DNA of 64,000 nt, taken from NCBI RefSeq assembly GCF_014174275.1, contig NZ_JABEQK010000004.1, forward strand, positions 62,001 to 126,000, given 5' to 3'. Source of the stretch: Gluconacetobacter takamatsuzukensis (GTDB taxonomy: Bacteria > Pseudomonadota > Alphaproteobacteria > Acetobacterales > Acetobacteraceae). The position numbers were made by a program, and so were the translations under genes. Positions 47,142-56,741 of the stretch are shown here, piece after piece. Positions within the stretch are counted from its first letter, which is position 1. Each line of letters begins with the position of its first letter. The notes under the pieces were generated by a model that did not search any database, was not told the origin of the DNA, and saw nothing but the letters and a program-made list of their open reading frames with translations.

Positions 47142-48119
47142 ATGGCACTTGGCTTCTTTTCCCGCCTGAAGGCGGGCCTTTCCCGGTCGACCCAGAAACT
47201 GGGTGGCGGGATCGCCGCGGTCTTTACCCGCCGCAAGCTGGACGACGCCGCGCTGGAGGAACTGGAGGACCTGCTGATCGCGGCGGACCTTGGCCCCAAT
47301 GTCGCGGCACGGGTGATCGAATCCTTCCGCAGTTCGCGCTTCGGCACCGAGGTGACGGACGAGGAGATCCGCACCGCGCTGGCGGCGGAGATCGCCCGGG
47401 TCCTGGAACCGGTGGCGGTGCCGTTCGTGCCAGATCCGCAGCACAGGCCGCATGTGGCGCTGGTGGTGGGCGTGAACGGCAACGGCAAGACCACGACCAT
47501 CGGCAAGATGGCGCGCTTCTATGGCGAGCAGGGGCTGAAGGTGATGATGGTGGCGGGGGATACGTTCCGCGCCGCCGCCGTCGAGCAGCTTCAGGTCTGG
47601 GGCGACAGGGTGGGGGCACCGGTCATTGCCGGGCCGCCGAATGCCGATGCCGCCGGTCTGGCCTTCGACGCGCTGAAGCGTGCGCGGGCCGAGGGGGCGG
47701 ACCTGCTGCTGATCGATACCGCCGGGCGCCTGCACAACAAGGGCGCGCTGATGGAGGAGCTGGCCAAGATCATCCGCGTGATGCGCAAGTTCGACGAGAC
47801 CGCGCCGCATTCGGTGCTGCTGGTGCTGGATGCGACCACCGGCCAGAACGCCATCGAGCAGGTGCGGGTGTTCAAGGAACTGGTGAACGTGACCGGCCTG
47901 ATCGTGACCAAGCTGGACGGTTCGGCCCGGGGCGGCATCGTGGTGGCGCTGGCCGACACGTTCGGCCTGCCGGTGCATGCGGTGGGCGTGGGCGAGCAGG
48001 CCGAGGATCTGCGGCCTTTCTCGGCCGAGGCATTTGCCAATGGGCTGGTCGGGCCGTCGATCAGGCTGTCGTCGCCGGACGGGGACGAGAAGAAGGACGG
48101 CGAGGGCGACCCGGCCTGA
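47142..48119 (+). CDS. ftsY: Signal recognition particle receptor FtsY
   Basis: A 325-residue SRP GTPase that docks ribosome-nascent chain complexes at the inner membrane. It has the N domain (residues 20-95), G1 GVNGNGKTT (110-118), the DTFRAAAVEQL box, DTAGR, TKLDGSARGG and the closing GVGEQAEDLRPF. The acidic A domain of enterobacterial FtsY is absent, as usual in alphaproteobacteria. It ends with a short charged tail. The stop codon lies in the loop of a 7-bp hairpin. Confidence 0.95.
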   Translation: MALGFFSRLKAGLSRSTQKLGGGIAAVFTRRKLDDAALEELEDLLIAADLGPNVAARVIESFRSSRFGTEVTDEEIRTALAAEIARVLEPVAVPFVPDPQHRPHVALVVGVNGNGKTTTIGKMARFYGEQGLKVMMVAGDTFRAAAVEQLQVWGDRVGAPVIAGPPNADAAGLAFDALKRARAEGADLLLIDTAGRLHNKGALMEELAKIIRVMRKFDETAPHSVLLVLDATTGQNAIEQVRVFKELVNVTGLIVTKLDGSARGGIVVALADTFGLPVHAVGVGEQAEDLRPFSAEAFANGLVGPSIRLSSPDGDEKKDGEGDPA

Positions 48120-48126
48120 GGCCGGG
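48110..48126. terminator. Hairpin centred on ftsY stop codon
   Basis: CCCGGCC-TGA-GGCCGGG is a perfect 7-bp stem whose 3-base loop is the ftsY stop codon. It lies between convergent ftsY and pgk. There is no T-run on either side, so terminator function is only suggested. Confidence 0.4.
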
Positions 48127-48140
48127 CCGCCCGCCGGTCG

Positions 48141-49364
48141 TCAGAGCGGCAGAATCCGCTCGGACAGTTCGCTGAGGGCCTGGATGCCGGGCAGGGTCTT
48201 GCCCTCCAGCCATTCCAGGAACGCGCCGCCGGCGGTCGAGGTGTAGGTCATCTCGTCCGCCACGCCGGCATGGCGCAGGGCCGAGACCGTGTCGCCGCCG
48301 CCGGCAACGCTGGTGAGCTGGCCGGCCTGGGTGCGCCGCGCCACTTCGGCCGCCACCAGGTTGGTGGCAGTGTCGAACGGGTGGAGTTCGAACGCGCCCA
48401 GCGGGCCGTTCCAGACCAGGGTTTTCAGCCCGACGATCTTTTCCGTCAGCAGGCGCACCGTTTCCGGCCCCGCGTCCAGGATCATCGCGTCGGCGGGGAT
48501 GGCGTCGACCGGCACCGTCTTCGTCGGCGGGTCGGCGCGGAATTCGGTGGCCGTGACCGCGTCGACGGGCAGGACGATCTCGCAATTGCGGCTGGCGGCC
48601 TGGGCCATGATGGCGCGGGCCGTGTCGTGCATGTCGGCTTCCTGCAGCGACTTGCCGACCGCGATGCCCTTGGCGGCGAGGAAGGTGTTGGCCATCGCGC
48701 CGCCGATGATCAGGACGTCCACCCGGTCCAGCAGGTTGCCGATCAGGTCCAGCTTGGTCGAGATCTTGGCGCCGCCGACGATCGCGCCGACCGGGCGGGC
48801 CGGGTTTTCAAGCGCGATGTTGAGCGCGTTCAGTTCCGCTTCCATCAGCCTGCCGGCGAAGGAGGGCAGGAAATGGGCCACGCCTTCGGTCGAGGCATGG
48901 GCGCGATGGGCGGCGGAGAAGGCGTCGTTGACATAGTCGTCGGCCAGTGCGGCCAGGGCCTTCGACAGGTCGGGGTCGTTCTTTTCCTCGCCCGCATGGA
49001 AGCGGGTGTTTTCCAGCACCAGCACGTCGCCATCCTGCATGGCGGCGACGGCCTGTTCGGCCACCGGGCCGATGCAGTCTTCGGCGAAGCGCACCGGGTG
49101 GCCCAGGGTGGTGCCCAGCGCGGCCGCCATCGGTTCGAGCGACATGTCGGGCACGCGCTGGCCCTTGGGGCGGTCGAAATGGCTGACCACGATCACCCGC
49201 GCGCCCTTGTCGGCCAGTTCGCGGATGGTGGGGGCCAGGCGCTCGATGCGGGTGAGGTCGGTGATCTGGCCGTCACGGACCGGGACGTTCAGATCGGCGC
49301 GCAGGAGCACCTTGCGCCCTTTGGGCTGCAAGGCGTCCAGCGTCTTGAAGGACAGCGTGGCCAT
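48141..49364 (-). CDS. pgk: Phosphoglycerate kinase
   Basis: A 407-residue glycolytic/gluconeogenic enzyme that interconverts 1,3-bisphosphoglycerate and 3-phosphoglycerate with ADP/ATP. It shows the N-terminal substrate motif [30 protein letters not shown] and [12 protein letters not shown]. The nucleotide-site motifs [10 protein letters not shown] and [12 protein letters not shown] follow. The ATG at 49364 overlaps the gap stop by one base (TGATG), so the two are translationally coupled. The operon order is transketolase-like, gap, pgk. Confidence 0.96.
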   Translation of the reverse strand: MATLSFKTLDALQPKGRKVLLRADLNVPVRDGQITDLTRIERLAPTIRELADKGARVIVVSHFDRPKGQRVPDMSLEPMAAALGTTLGHPVRFAEDCIGPVAEQAVAAMQDGDVLVLENTRFHAGEEKNDPDLSKALAALADDYVNDAFSAAHRAHASTEGVAHFLPSFAGRLMEAELNALNIALENPARPVGAIVGGAKISTKLDLIGNLLDRVDVLIIGGAMANTFLAAKGIAVGKSLQEADMHDTARAIMAQAASRNCEIVLPVDAVTATEFRADPPTKTVPVDAIPADAMILDAGPETVRLLTEKIVGLKTLVWNGPLGAFELHPFDTATNLVAAEVARRTQAGQLTSVAGGGDTVSALRHAGVADEMTYTSTAGGAFLEWLEGKTLPGIQALSELSERILPL

Positions 49365-50386
49365 CAGAGCGCGCCGAAGACGGCGGCGGTGTCGGACATG
49401 CGGTTCGAGAAGCCCCATTCATTGTCGTACCAGCTGCAGATCCGCACCAGGCGGCCGCCGTCGATCAGCGCCGTTTCGGTGGCGTCGAAGGTGGAGGAGG
49501 CGATGGAGTGGTTGAAGTCGGAGCTGACCAGCGGTGCGGTGTTGTAGGCCAGGATGCCCTTCAGCGGGCCTTCGGACGCGGCCTTCAGCATCGCCTCGTT
49601 GATCGCCTCGACCGAGGCCGGGGTGCGGGTCGGCACGAAATCGAGCGACACCAGCGAGACGTTGGGGGTGGGCACGCGAATCGCGGTGCCGTCCAGCTTG
49701 CCCTTGAGGTGCGGCAGGACCAGGCCGACCGCGCGGGCGGCCCCGGTCGAGGTGGGGATGATGTTCATCGCCGCCGCGCGGGCGCGGCGCGGGTCGCTGT
49801 GCAGCGTGTCGACCGTGCGCTGGTCGCCGGTATAGGAATGGATGGTGACCATGTAGCCGCATTCGATGCCGAACGCGTCGTCCAGCACCTTGGCGACCGG
49901 CGCCAGGCAGTTGGTGGTGCAGGAGGCGTTGGAGATCACCGTCATGTCGCTGGTCAGCGTGTCCTGGTTCACGCCGTAGACGATGGTGGCGTCCACATGG
50001 CTGGCGGGGGCGGAGATGATGACCTTCCGCGCGCCGGCCTCGATCAGGTGGGCGGCCTTTTCCTTGTTGGTGAAGCGGCCGGTGCATTCCATCGCCACGT
50101 CCACGCCCTCGAAGGGCACCTTGGTCGGGTTGGCTTCGGCCGAGACGGCGATGGGCGCGTAGGTGCGGCCGTTGGCCGTGATGACGATATTGTTGCCTTC
50201 GACGCGGACTTCGCCGGGGAAGCGGCCGTGGATGCTGTCATAGGTCAGCAGGTGGGCGTTGTCCGCGACGCTGCCCAGGTCGTTGATCGCCACGGGCACG
50301 ACGTCGGTGCGGCCGCTTTCGATGATGCCGCGGAGGACGAGGCGGCCGATACGCCCGAAACCGTTGATTGCGACTTTGACAGCCAT
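49364..50386 (-). CDS. gap: Glyceraldehyde-3-phosphate dehydrogenase, type I
   Basis: A 340-residue NAD(P)-dependent dehydrogenase. Start motif [14 protein letters not shown], catalytic cysteine in [12 protein letters not shown], then HSYTGDQR, the [18 protein letters not shown] block and the closing [12 protein letters not shown]. The ATG at 50386 opens directly on the Rossmann fold; an upstream frame to 50527 has no family match. It stands 49 bases after the transketolase-like gene. Confidence 0.96.
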   Translation of the reverse strand: MAVKVAINGFGRIGRLVLRGIIESGRTDVVPVAINDLGSVADNAHLLTYDSIHGRFPGEVRVEGNNIVITANGRTYAPIAVSAEANPTKVPFEGVDVAMECTGRFTNKEKAAHLIEAGARKVIISAPASHVDATIVYGVNQDTLTSDMTVISNASCTTNCLAPVAKVLDDAFGIECGYMVTIHSYTGDQRTVDTLHSDPRRARAAAMNIIPTSTGAARAVGLVLPHLKGKLDGTAIRVPTPNVSLVSLDFVPTRTPASVEAINEAMLKAASEGPLKGILAYNTAPLVSSDFNHSIASSTFDATETALIDGGRLVRICSWYDNEWGFSNRMSDTAAVFGAL

Positions 50387-50435
50387 TCTATTTCTCTCCG
50401 AATATTCAGCCGTTTCGGCCGGAAACCGACTTCGG

Positions 50436-52424
50436 CTAGGTGTTGCCCCCGGCCACGGACCGTGCACGATGGCCATCCGCTTTCTGCCCGGAAGGCGATT
50501 GAAAGTCACGTCCCGTCTCGTTGACAAGGCGGATCGCCGTTTCGTGTATGCGCTCGGCTGTAATGCCCAGGCGGCGATACAGTTCGCCGGACGGTGCGGC
50601 TTCGCCGAAATCCTCCATGCCGATGAAGGCGCCGCGCGGACCGAGCCAGCGGTCCCAGCCGAAACCCGACGCGGCCTCGATGCCGATGCGCGGCGCGTCG
50701 CCCAGAACCTGGTCGCGATAGGCGGCGTCCTGCCGGGCGAACAGTTCCCAGCAGGGGAGCGACACCAGGGCGGCGGCGATGCCGTCGCGCACCAGCATGT
50801 GCTGGGCCTGGCGGGCGATGACCATCTCGCTGCCGGTGGCGATGAGCGTGACCTGGCGGGGGCCGCGTGCCTCTTCCATCACATAGCCGCCGCGCGCGCT
50901 GCCGTTATGGGGGCGGCGCTGGCGGAGGTCGGGCGGCGCGTTGGCGTCGGTGGCCATCGGGGACAGGGTGATCAGGCTGGGGCCGTCGGCGCGGCGCAGG
51001 GCGAGTTCCCAGCATTCCATCGTCTCGCGCCTGTCGGCCGGGCGAAAGACCAGGACGTTGGGCATGGCGCGCAGGCTGGCGAGCTGTTCCACCGGCAGCC
51101 AGCCCGCGCCGTCCTCGCTCAACGCCAGCCCGTCATCGGTCAGCAGGTAGATGACCTGCTGGCGCATCATCGCCGCGAAGCGCAGGGCCGGGCGCATGCG
51201 GTCGATGGCGACGAAGGTGATCGCGCCGCACGGGACCATGCCGCCATGGACCGCGATGCCGTTGAGCAGGGCGGCCAGTCCGTGGACCAGGGTGCCGCAA
51301 TCGGGCAGTGCCTGGTCGGCCGGCATCGCCTCGGTCCGCTCGCGGCCGCGCCGGGAGGAGAGGCAGAGCATTTCGGGCAGCAGGTCGCGCAAGATGTCCA
51401 GGCCCTGGCGGCCGTAGCCCAGCGTGGTGTCGTGGCCGGTATCGGGCAGGATCGCGGACACCGTGGCCGTGTGCCATGCGCGCAGCCAGTCCTCGCGCCA
51501 GAAGGCGGGGAGGCGGCGGGCGGCGACGCGTTCGAATTCCGCGCGCTGCCGGTGTTTGACCAGCCGGCGCAGCCAGGACCGCCGGGCCGAGGCGCCCCGG
51601 CGCGCGGCCCGGGCCCAGAGCAGGGTGGAGTGATCGGGCGCCGGGCCGGAGGGGGGCGCGAGGGGGTGGGGCGGTGCCTGGGGAAGGGTGACGGAGCAGG
51701 CGAGGACCGAGGGCTTGCGCGAGCGGATCGCCGCCGCGAGGGCGGCCTGCACGGCGTCATGGTCGTCGGCGGCGACCTTGCGGACCATCCAGCCGGTCGC
51801 GGCGTAGCGGGCCAGCGTGTCCTCGGCCTCGTCCTCCTCGTGCGGTGCGATCTCGAACAGGACGGTCAGGCGGTCCAGCCGCATGCGGGCGGCCAGCGAC
51901 GCGGCCTCCATCGCCACGCCGGTTGCCAGTTCGGTGCCGCAGGACAGGGCCCAGATCCGGTGATTGACGATCGAGCGGCCGAAGCGCGCCGCGAGCTGCC
52001 GTTCGGCCAGCGCCATGCCGATGGCGGCGCCCAGGCCCTGGCCGCTGGGGCCGAAGGCCATTTCCACCGCTGGGTGGGCGCCGTATTCGACCGGCGTGTC
52101 GTCGGGTGCCGCGGTCTGCCCGGCCAGGCGCATCAGCGCGTCCAGCAGCGGCCGGTGGCGGGTGGACGAGACGACGAACCGGTCGCGGTCGGGCCAGTCG
52201 GGGCTGGCGGGGTCGAAGCGGAGGAACTGGTTCCACAGCAGGCAGGCGGGGACCGCCATCGCACCGGCCTGGGCGGCGTCCGCCGGATCGGGCAGGCGGG
52301 TGCCGATGACGGTACGGACCGCGTCGTGCAGGGCATCGATCGTCTCGCGCGTCGCCGGCTCGACGGGCGCGTCGGGGGGTGGCGCGTCCAGCTCGGGGGC
52401 GGTGTCGGTCTGCGCGCGGAGCAT
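50436..52424 (-). CDS. Degenerate transketolase-like protein, probable pseudoenzyme
   Basis: A 662-residue protein spanning all three transketolase domains ([50 protein letters not shown]). The GDG motif that starts the thiamine-diphosphate/Mg site reads SCG at 161-163. The DDN...IDG part is replaced by [10 protein letters not shown] (190-199). The catalytic Glu of REFGM reads LVHGL (near 379-383), and THDS reads TDDG (429-432), losing the His. The open frame is intact, so it is maintained but unlikely to catalyse the normal reaction; a structural or regulatory role is inferred. First gene of the gap-pgk operon. Confidence 0.85.
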   Translation of the reverse strand: MLRAQTDTAPELDAPPPDAPVEPATRETIDALHDAVRTVIGTRLPDPADAAQAGAMAVPACLLWNQFLRFDPASPDWPDRDRFVVSSTRHRPLLDALMRLAGQTAAPDDTPVEYGAHPAVEMAFGPSGQGLGAAIGMALAERQLAARFGRSIVNHRIWALSCGTELATGVAMEAASLAARMRLDRLTVLFEIAPHEEDEAEDTLARYAATGWMVRKVAADDHDAVQAALAAAIRSRKPSVLACSVTLPQAPPHPLAPPSGPAPDHSTLLWARAARRGASARRSWLRRLVKHRQRAEFERVAARRLPAFWREDWLRAWHTATVSAILPDTGHDTTLGYGRQGLDILRDLLPEMLCLSSRRGRERTEAMPADQALPDCGTLVHGLAALLNGIAVHGGMVPCGAITFVAIDRMRPALRFAAMMRQQVIYLLTDDGLALSEDGAGWLPVEQLASLRAMPNVLVFRPADRRETMECWELALRRADGPSLITLSPMATDANAPPDLRQRRPHNGSARGGYVMEEARGPRQVTLIATGSEMVIARQAQHMLVRDGIAAALVSLPCWELFARQDAAYRDQVLGDAPRIGIEAASGFGWDRWLGPRGAFIGMEDFGEAAPSGELYRRLGITAERIHETAIRLVNETGRDFQSPSGQKADGHRARSVAGGNT

Positions 52425-52588
52425 GGGGCAAGGCGTCCTGTAGGCCGATCGGGCCGGCCGGCGGCGGCGAAACTGTCGTTGACGGCTATAGGATCGTGCT
52501 GGATGCGCTGCAAGCGCGATACGATCCGGGGGGCTTCCGGCGGCAATGCCCTTGCCCCGTATCGTGGATGCTGTAACCGTGGCGCCCC

Positions 52589-53053
52589 ATGCTGCATCGC
52601 CTTCGTTCCGTCCCGACCCTGATGGCCGTGTCCGCCCTGTGCGTGACCGGGCTGGCCGGCTGCGATCTGGTGGACCAGCGGACCTTCGATGCGCGCGCCA
52701 GCCGGCCGCCGGTGCCGCATTATCCGCCGCCGCCGCCCGCGCCGCGACCGGTGCCGCCGCTGGTCGATATCCGTGCCGGCACGCCGGACAGCCAGTGGCG
52801 CCCGGCATTGGACAGCGCCGTGGCGCGGGCGCTGGCGCGCAAGCCCAACGTGCTGTTCGTGGTGCGGGTTGTGGTGCCGGCCGGGCCGACGCCGGAGCAG
52901 GAGGCGCAGGCCATGCGCCAGGCCGTGGCCAGCTATGGCCAGGCGGTGGCGGCCGCCATCGTCGCCGCCGGCGCGCGGCCCGAACAGGTGGAAATGGCCG
53001 CCATGTCGGATTCGTCGATGACCACCGGCGCGGTCCGGGTGTATGTGCGATGA
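52589..53053 (+). CDS. Lipoprotein of unknown function
   Basis: A 154-residue protein with lipobox LAGC (C25), a Pro-rich stretch ([18 protein letters not shown]) that could span the periplasm, and a small C-terminal domain. That domain ([20 protein letters not shown], ending in AVRVYVR) alternates strands and helices. The family is unknown to me. Its stop is followed by hemA; an ATG overlapping the stop (53050) would couple the genes if used. It is divergent from the transketolase-like gene. Confidence 0.7.
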   Translation: MLHRLRSVPTLMAVSALCVTGLAGCDLVDQRTFDARASRPPVPHYPPPPPAPRPVPPLVDIRAGTPDSQWRPALDSAVARALARKPNVLFVVRVVVPAGPTPEQEAQAMRQAVASYGQAVAAAIVAAGARPEQVEMAAMSDSSMTTGAVRVYVR

Positions 53054-53151
53054 AACAGGATCGTGATCCGTGCGATATCGGCGGATCGACCGTAACGGCG
53101 GCGGCCGTGCGGGCCGGCGGGCCCGCATCGGCGTCGCGGGAGAATGACAGC

Positions 53152-54414
53152 GTGCCCAGTATCGACGTGGATCGGCATCCTTTCTACCGTTTCTGCCGGG
53201 ACTCTCTGGACGGTATCCGCGAGCAGGGACGATATCGCCGCTTTACGCCGCTGGCGCGCCAGGCCGATCGCTACCCCGTCTATGACCATGTGACCGGCCC
53301 CGCCGCCGAGCCGCCCGTGGGGCGCGAGGTGGTGGTGTGGTCGGCCAACGACTATCTGGGCATGGGCGTGGAGCCGGCGGTGGCCGAGGCCGCGATCGCC
53401 GCGATCCGCGAGCATGGGGCCGGGGCGGGGGGCACCCGCAACATTGCCGGCACCAGCCCGCTGCATGCGGCGCTGGAGGCGGAGCTGGCCGACCTGCATG
53501 GCAAGGAGGCGGGGCTGCTGTTCGTTTCGGGCTATGTGTCGAACCAGGCCAGCCTGCAGACGATCCTGACCAGCATGCCCGGCTGGATCTGCTTTTCCGA
53601 CCGGCAGAACCATGCCTCGATGATCGCCGGGATCAAGGGGGCGCGGGGCGCGACCTGCGTCATCTACGAGCATAACGACCTGGCGGACCTGGAGGCCAAG
53701 CTGGCCGCCGCGCCCAAAGATGCGCCGAAGCTGGTGGCGTTCGAGAGCGTCTATTCGATGGATGGCGACGTCTCGGATATTGGCGCCACCTGCGCGCTGG
53801 CGCGCAAATACGGTGCCATGACCTATCTGGACGAGGTGCATGCCGTGGGGCTGTACGGGCCGCAGGGCGGCGGCGTGGCCGAGCGTGACGGCGTGGCCGA
53901 CCAGGTGGACATCATCGAGGGCACGCTGGCCAAGGGGTTCGGCGTCCATGGCGGCTATGTCACCGGGTCGGCGGAGCTGATCGACTATCTGCGCTGTGCC
54001 GCGTCGGGCTTCATCTTCACCACCGCGCTGCCGCCGTCGGTGGTCGCGGCCGCGCTGGCCAGCGTGCGCATGGTGCGGCGCGAGGCGTGGCGGCGGGAGA
54101 AGATGTTCGAGCGCGTGGCGGCCTTTCGGGCGCGGCTGGACAAGGCGGGCGTGCCGTTCATGCCGACGCCCAGCCATATCGTGCCGATTCCGGTGGGGGA
54201 TGCCGATCGCTGCAACGAGATCAGCCGGCGCCTGCTGTCGGATTTCGGGCTGTATGCCACGCCGATCAACTATCCCACCGTTCCGCGCGGGACCGAGCGG
54301 CTGCGGCTGACGCCGGGGCCGCACCATACGGACGAGATGATGGACGAGATGGTCTCGGCGCTGGCCAAGCTGCTGCGGATCAATGCCCGCCACGCGGAAG
54401 AAGAGGCCGCCTGA
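53152..54414 (+). CDS. hemA: 5-aminolevulinate synthase
   Basis: Condenses glycine and succinyl-CoA to 5-aminolevulinate, the first haem step in alphaproteobacteria (C4 pathway). The 420 residues include [34 protein letters not shown] and the PLP lysine K261 in [15 protein letters not shown] at 53152 is chosen because GGGAG precedes it and the length matches the 405-410-residue family. An ATG at 53050 overlapping the lipoprotein stop would add 34 non-conserved residues, and cannot be excluded. Confidence 0.93.
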   Translation: MPSIDVDRHPFYRFCRDSLDGIREQGRYRRFTPLARQADRYPVYDHVTGPAAEPPVGREVVVWSANDYLGMGVEPAVAEAAIAAIREHGAGAGGTRNIAGTSPLHAALEAELADLHGKEAGLLFVSGYVSNQASLQTILTSMPGWICFSDRQNHASMIAGIKGARGATCVIYEHNDLADLEAKLAAAPKDAPKLVAFESVYSMDGDVSDIGATCALARKYGAMTYLDEVHAVGLYGPQGGGVAERDGVADQVDIIEGTLAKGFGVHGGYVTGSAELIDYLRCAASGFIFTTALPPSVVAAALASVRMVRREAWRREKMFERVAAFRARLDKAGVPFMPTPSHIVPIPVGDADRCNEISRRLLSDFGLYATPINYPTVPRGTERLRLTPGPHHTDEMMDEMVSALAKLLRINARHAEEEAA

Positions 54415-54421
54415 TCCGGTT

Positions 54422-54435
54422 GCCCGTTCGCGGGC
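54422..54435. terminator. Short hairpin between convergent hemA and dctA
   Basis: GCCCG-TTCG-CGGGC forms a 5-bp stem with a TTCG tetraloop in the 37-base gap between the two converging genes. No T-run; terminator role is tentative. Confidence 0.35.
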
Positions 54436-54451
54436 GGGGGATCGGTGCGGC

Positions 54452-55744
54452 CTAGGGGCGGGCCAGGATTTCGGCGGCGCGCTTGCGGTCCAGCTTGCCT
54501 TCCCAGGCGCCGATCACGACCGGGGCCACGCAGTTGCCGGCCAGGTTGCCCACTGCCCTCACGATGCCGACGAACCAGTCCACGGCCAGCAGCATGACCA
54601 GGCTGGCGACGGGAATCGAGGGAATCGCCTGCAATGTGGCGGCCAGCACGACGATGGCGATGCCGGGTACGCCGTGCGCGCCCTTGGAGGTGATGAGCGC
54701 GGTCGCCAGCACGATCAGGATCTGCCACGCGTCCAGCACCGTGCCGGTTGCCTGGGCCAGGAAGATGACGGCCAGCCCCAGATAGATCGACAGCGCGTCG
54801 AGGTTGAAGGAATAGCCTGCCGGCACCACCAGCCCCACCACCTGGCGGTCCACGCCCATTTCTTCCAGCTTGGCCATGACGCTGGGCAGAACGGAATCCG
54901 ACGCCGTGGTGGCGAAGGTGATGGCGAATTCGGTACGGAAATAGCGGAAGAAGCCAAGCGGGCTGACGCCCGACAGGCGCAGGCAGAGGCCCAGCCCGCC
55001 GGCGACGAACAGGGTGACGAGCACGCAATAGAGGGCGACGAAGGTGGCCAGGTGCCAGATGGCGTTCAGCCCGTAGCGCGCGGTGGTGGTGGCCATGGCG
55101 CCGAAGACGCCGAGCGGGGCCAGCGCGATGATGATGTGCATCATGCGCGAGAACAGGGCGGACAGGGAATCGATCAGGCGGACGATCGGCGCCCCGGCCT
55201 CGCCGGTCTGGCTGAGGCAGCAGCCGAACAGGATCGCGAAGAACAGGATCTGGAGCACATTGCCCTGCGCGAAGGCGTCGGCCGGCGTGTGGGGGATGAG
55301 GGCCAGCAGGAATTCGGTGACGCCGCCCTGGTGCATCACATGGGCATTGTGGGCGTAGGACGAGATGGCGCGGGCATCGTCGGGCGTGGGGGTGAACACG
55401 ATGCCGCGGCCGGGCTGGACCAGCAGCGCGATACCTGTGGCGACGAGGAGGACCAGCGTGGTCATGGCCTCGAAATAGAGCAGCGCCTTGGCGCCCAGCC
55501 GCCCGACGGTGCGCAGCGAGCCGGCGCCGACGATGCCCGTCACCACGATGCAGAACAGGAGCGGGCCGACCGCCATCACGATCAGGCGCAGGAAGAGATC
55601 GGTCGCCCAGCGTGTCTGCGCGGCCAGGCCGGGCGCGAGGAGGCCCAGCGCCAGGCCGAGCAGGGTGGCGATGACGACCTGGAGGAACATGCCGGGGCGG
55701 CGGGGCCGGGCGGCCTGTGTCGCGGGGAGGGTCGTCTCGCTCAT
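54452..55744 (-). CDS. DctA-type dicarboxylate/cation symporter
   Basis: A 430-residue inner-membrane transporter of the DAACS family, which takes up C4-dicarboxylates or acidic amino acids with cations. Family motifs: TFATTASDSVLP (hairpin HP1), VPAGYSFNLDALSIY (helix 7) and GVPGIAIVVLAATL (HP2). The helix-8 motif reads VDWFVGIVRAVGNLAGN. Substrate is uncertain, since ATTASDSVLP departs from the SSSE typical of DctA. AGGGG precedes the ATG. Confidence 0.88.
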   Translation of the reverse strand: MSETTLPATQAARPRRPGMFLQVVIATLLGLALGLLAPGLAAQTRWATDLFLRLIVMAVGPLLFCIVVTGIVGAGSLRTVGRLGAKALLYFEAMTTLVLLVATGIALLVQPGRGIVFTPTPDDARAISSYAHNAHVMHQGGVTEFLLALIPHTPADAFAQGNVLQILFFAILFGCCLSQTGEAGAPIVRLIDSLSALFSRMMHIIIALAPLGVFGAMATTTARYGLNAIWHLATFVALYCVLVTLFVAGGLGLCLRLSGVSPLGFFRYFRTEFAITFATTASDSVLPSVMAKLEEMGVDRQVVGLVVPAGYSFNLDALSIYLGLAVIFLAQATGTVLDAWQILIVLATALITSKGAHGVPGIAIVVLAATLQAIPSIPVASLVMLLAVDWFVGIVRAVGNLAGNCVAPVVIGAWEGKLDRKRAAEILARP

Positions 55745-55803
55745 GGGGTCCCCTGGTGGCGGGCCGGCTTCGAGATCGTTTCGGTGGGGAGGGGCGGAGT
55801 CGC

Positions 55804-56595
55804 TCAGCTGCGCCGGGTTTTCTCGATCGCGGCCTTCAGGGCGTCGTAATCGACCGCGCCGGGGATGACGTAGCGGGCGTCGAAGACGAAGGTGGGGGTG
55901 CCTTCGAGGTGGATCGCCTCGGCCAGTTCGGAATTGGCGCGCAGGGTCGCGGCGACGGCGGTGCCCGCCATGTCCGACACCAGCCGGTCCGGGTCCAGGC
56001 CGGCCTGTTTGGCCAGCAGGCGGATGCGCGTGGCGTCGGGCTTGGTCGTGTCGGTCATGATGGCGTGCTGCATGCGGAAATAGGCGTCCTGGCCGCCTTG
56101 CAGGGCCGCGGCGGCGATGGCCTGCGCCGTCAGCAGGCTGGCCGGGCCGAGCACCGGCACGACTTTCTCCACGATGCGGACGTCGGGGTCGTCATGGACC
56201 AGGCGGTCGATGTCGGCCAGGACCTTGCGGCAGTAGGGGCAGCGCGGGTCGTAGAATTCGATCACCGTCGTGCGGGCGCGGGGGGCGCCCAGGATCGCGT
56301 CGCTGGGCGCGGGCGTGGTCAGGGCCGCCCGGTTGGCGAGCAGGGCGTCGCGGGTGCGAGTCTGTTCCTGCGCCTCGGCGCCCGCGCGCAGGGCGGCGAT
56401 GGCGTCGGACAGGATCGAGGGATCGGTCTTCAGCGCGTCGCGGACGATGGCGACGATTTCCTTGCGCTGGGCCGGGGTGAAGCCATTGTCGTCGGCATGG
56501 GCCGGGGCTGCGGACGACAGGGCCAGCATCAGGCCGATGCCGGCCGGAAGGGCCGTGCGCAGCCTGGCGAGGCTGCGGGACGAGAAAAATGACAA
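55804..56595 (-). CDS. Exported DsbA/DsbG-like thiol oxidoreductase
   Basis: A 263-residue periplasmic thioredoxin-fold protein. Signal peptide cut near AHADD, a helical N-terminal region (FTPAQRKEIVAIVRDALKTD) typical of Com1/ScsC-type proteins, active site C119-P-Y-C122, and cis-proline in GTPTFVF. It would make or isomerise disulfides in exported proteins. The start is TTG at 56595, with a strong GGAGG 6 bases upstream; no ATG fits as well. It stands 59 bases from the symporter gene. Confidence 0.85.
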   Translation of the reverse strand: MSFFSSRSLARLRTALPAGIGLMLALSSAAPAHADDNGFTPAQRKEIVAIVRDALKTDPSILSDAIAALRAGAEAQEQTRTRDALLANRAALTTPAPSDAILGAPRARTTVIEFYDPRCPYCRKVLADIDRLVHDDPDVRIVEKVVPVLGPASLLTAQAIAAAALQGGQDAYFRMQHAIMTDTTKPDATRIRLLAKQAGLDPDRLVSDMAGTAVAATLRANSELAEAIHLEGTPTFVFDARYVIPGAVDYDALKAAIEKTRRS

Positions 56596-56741
56596 GGGCG
56601 GCCTCCGGCGCTCGGGTTCCGTATCGGGGCTGTCTGTAGAGCAGAATGGGGTGGCGCGGAAGGGCGGCGGGGGACAAGGCGAGTTGCCGATGCTCCAGAA
56701 GACCGCTAATTCCCGATAGCCCGGTGGTTTCGCGTCGGGGC

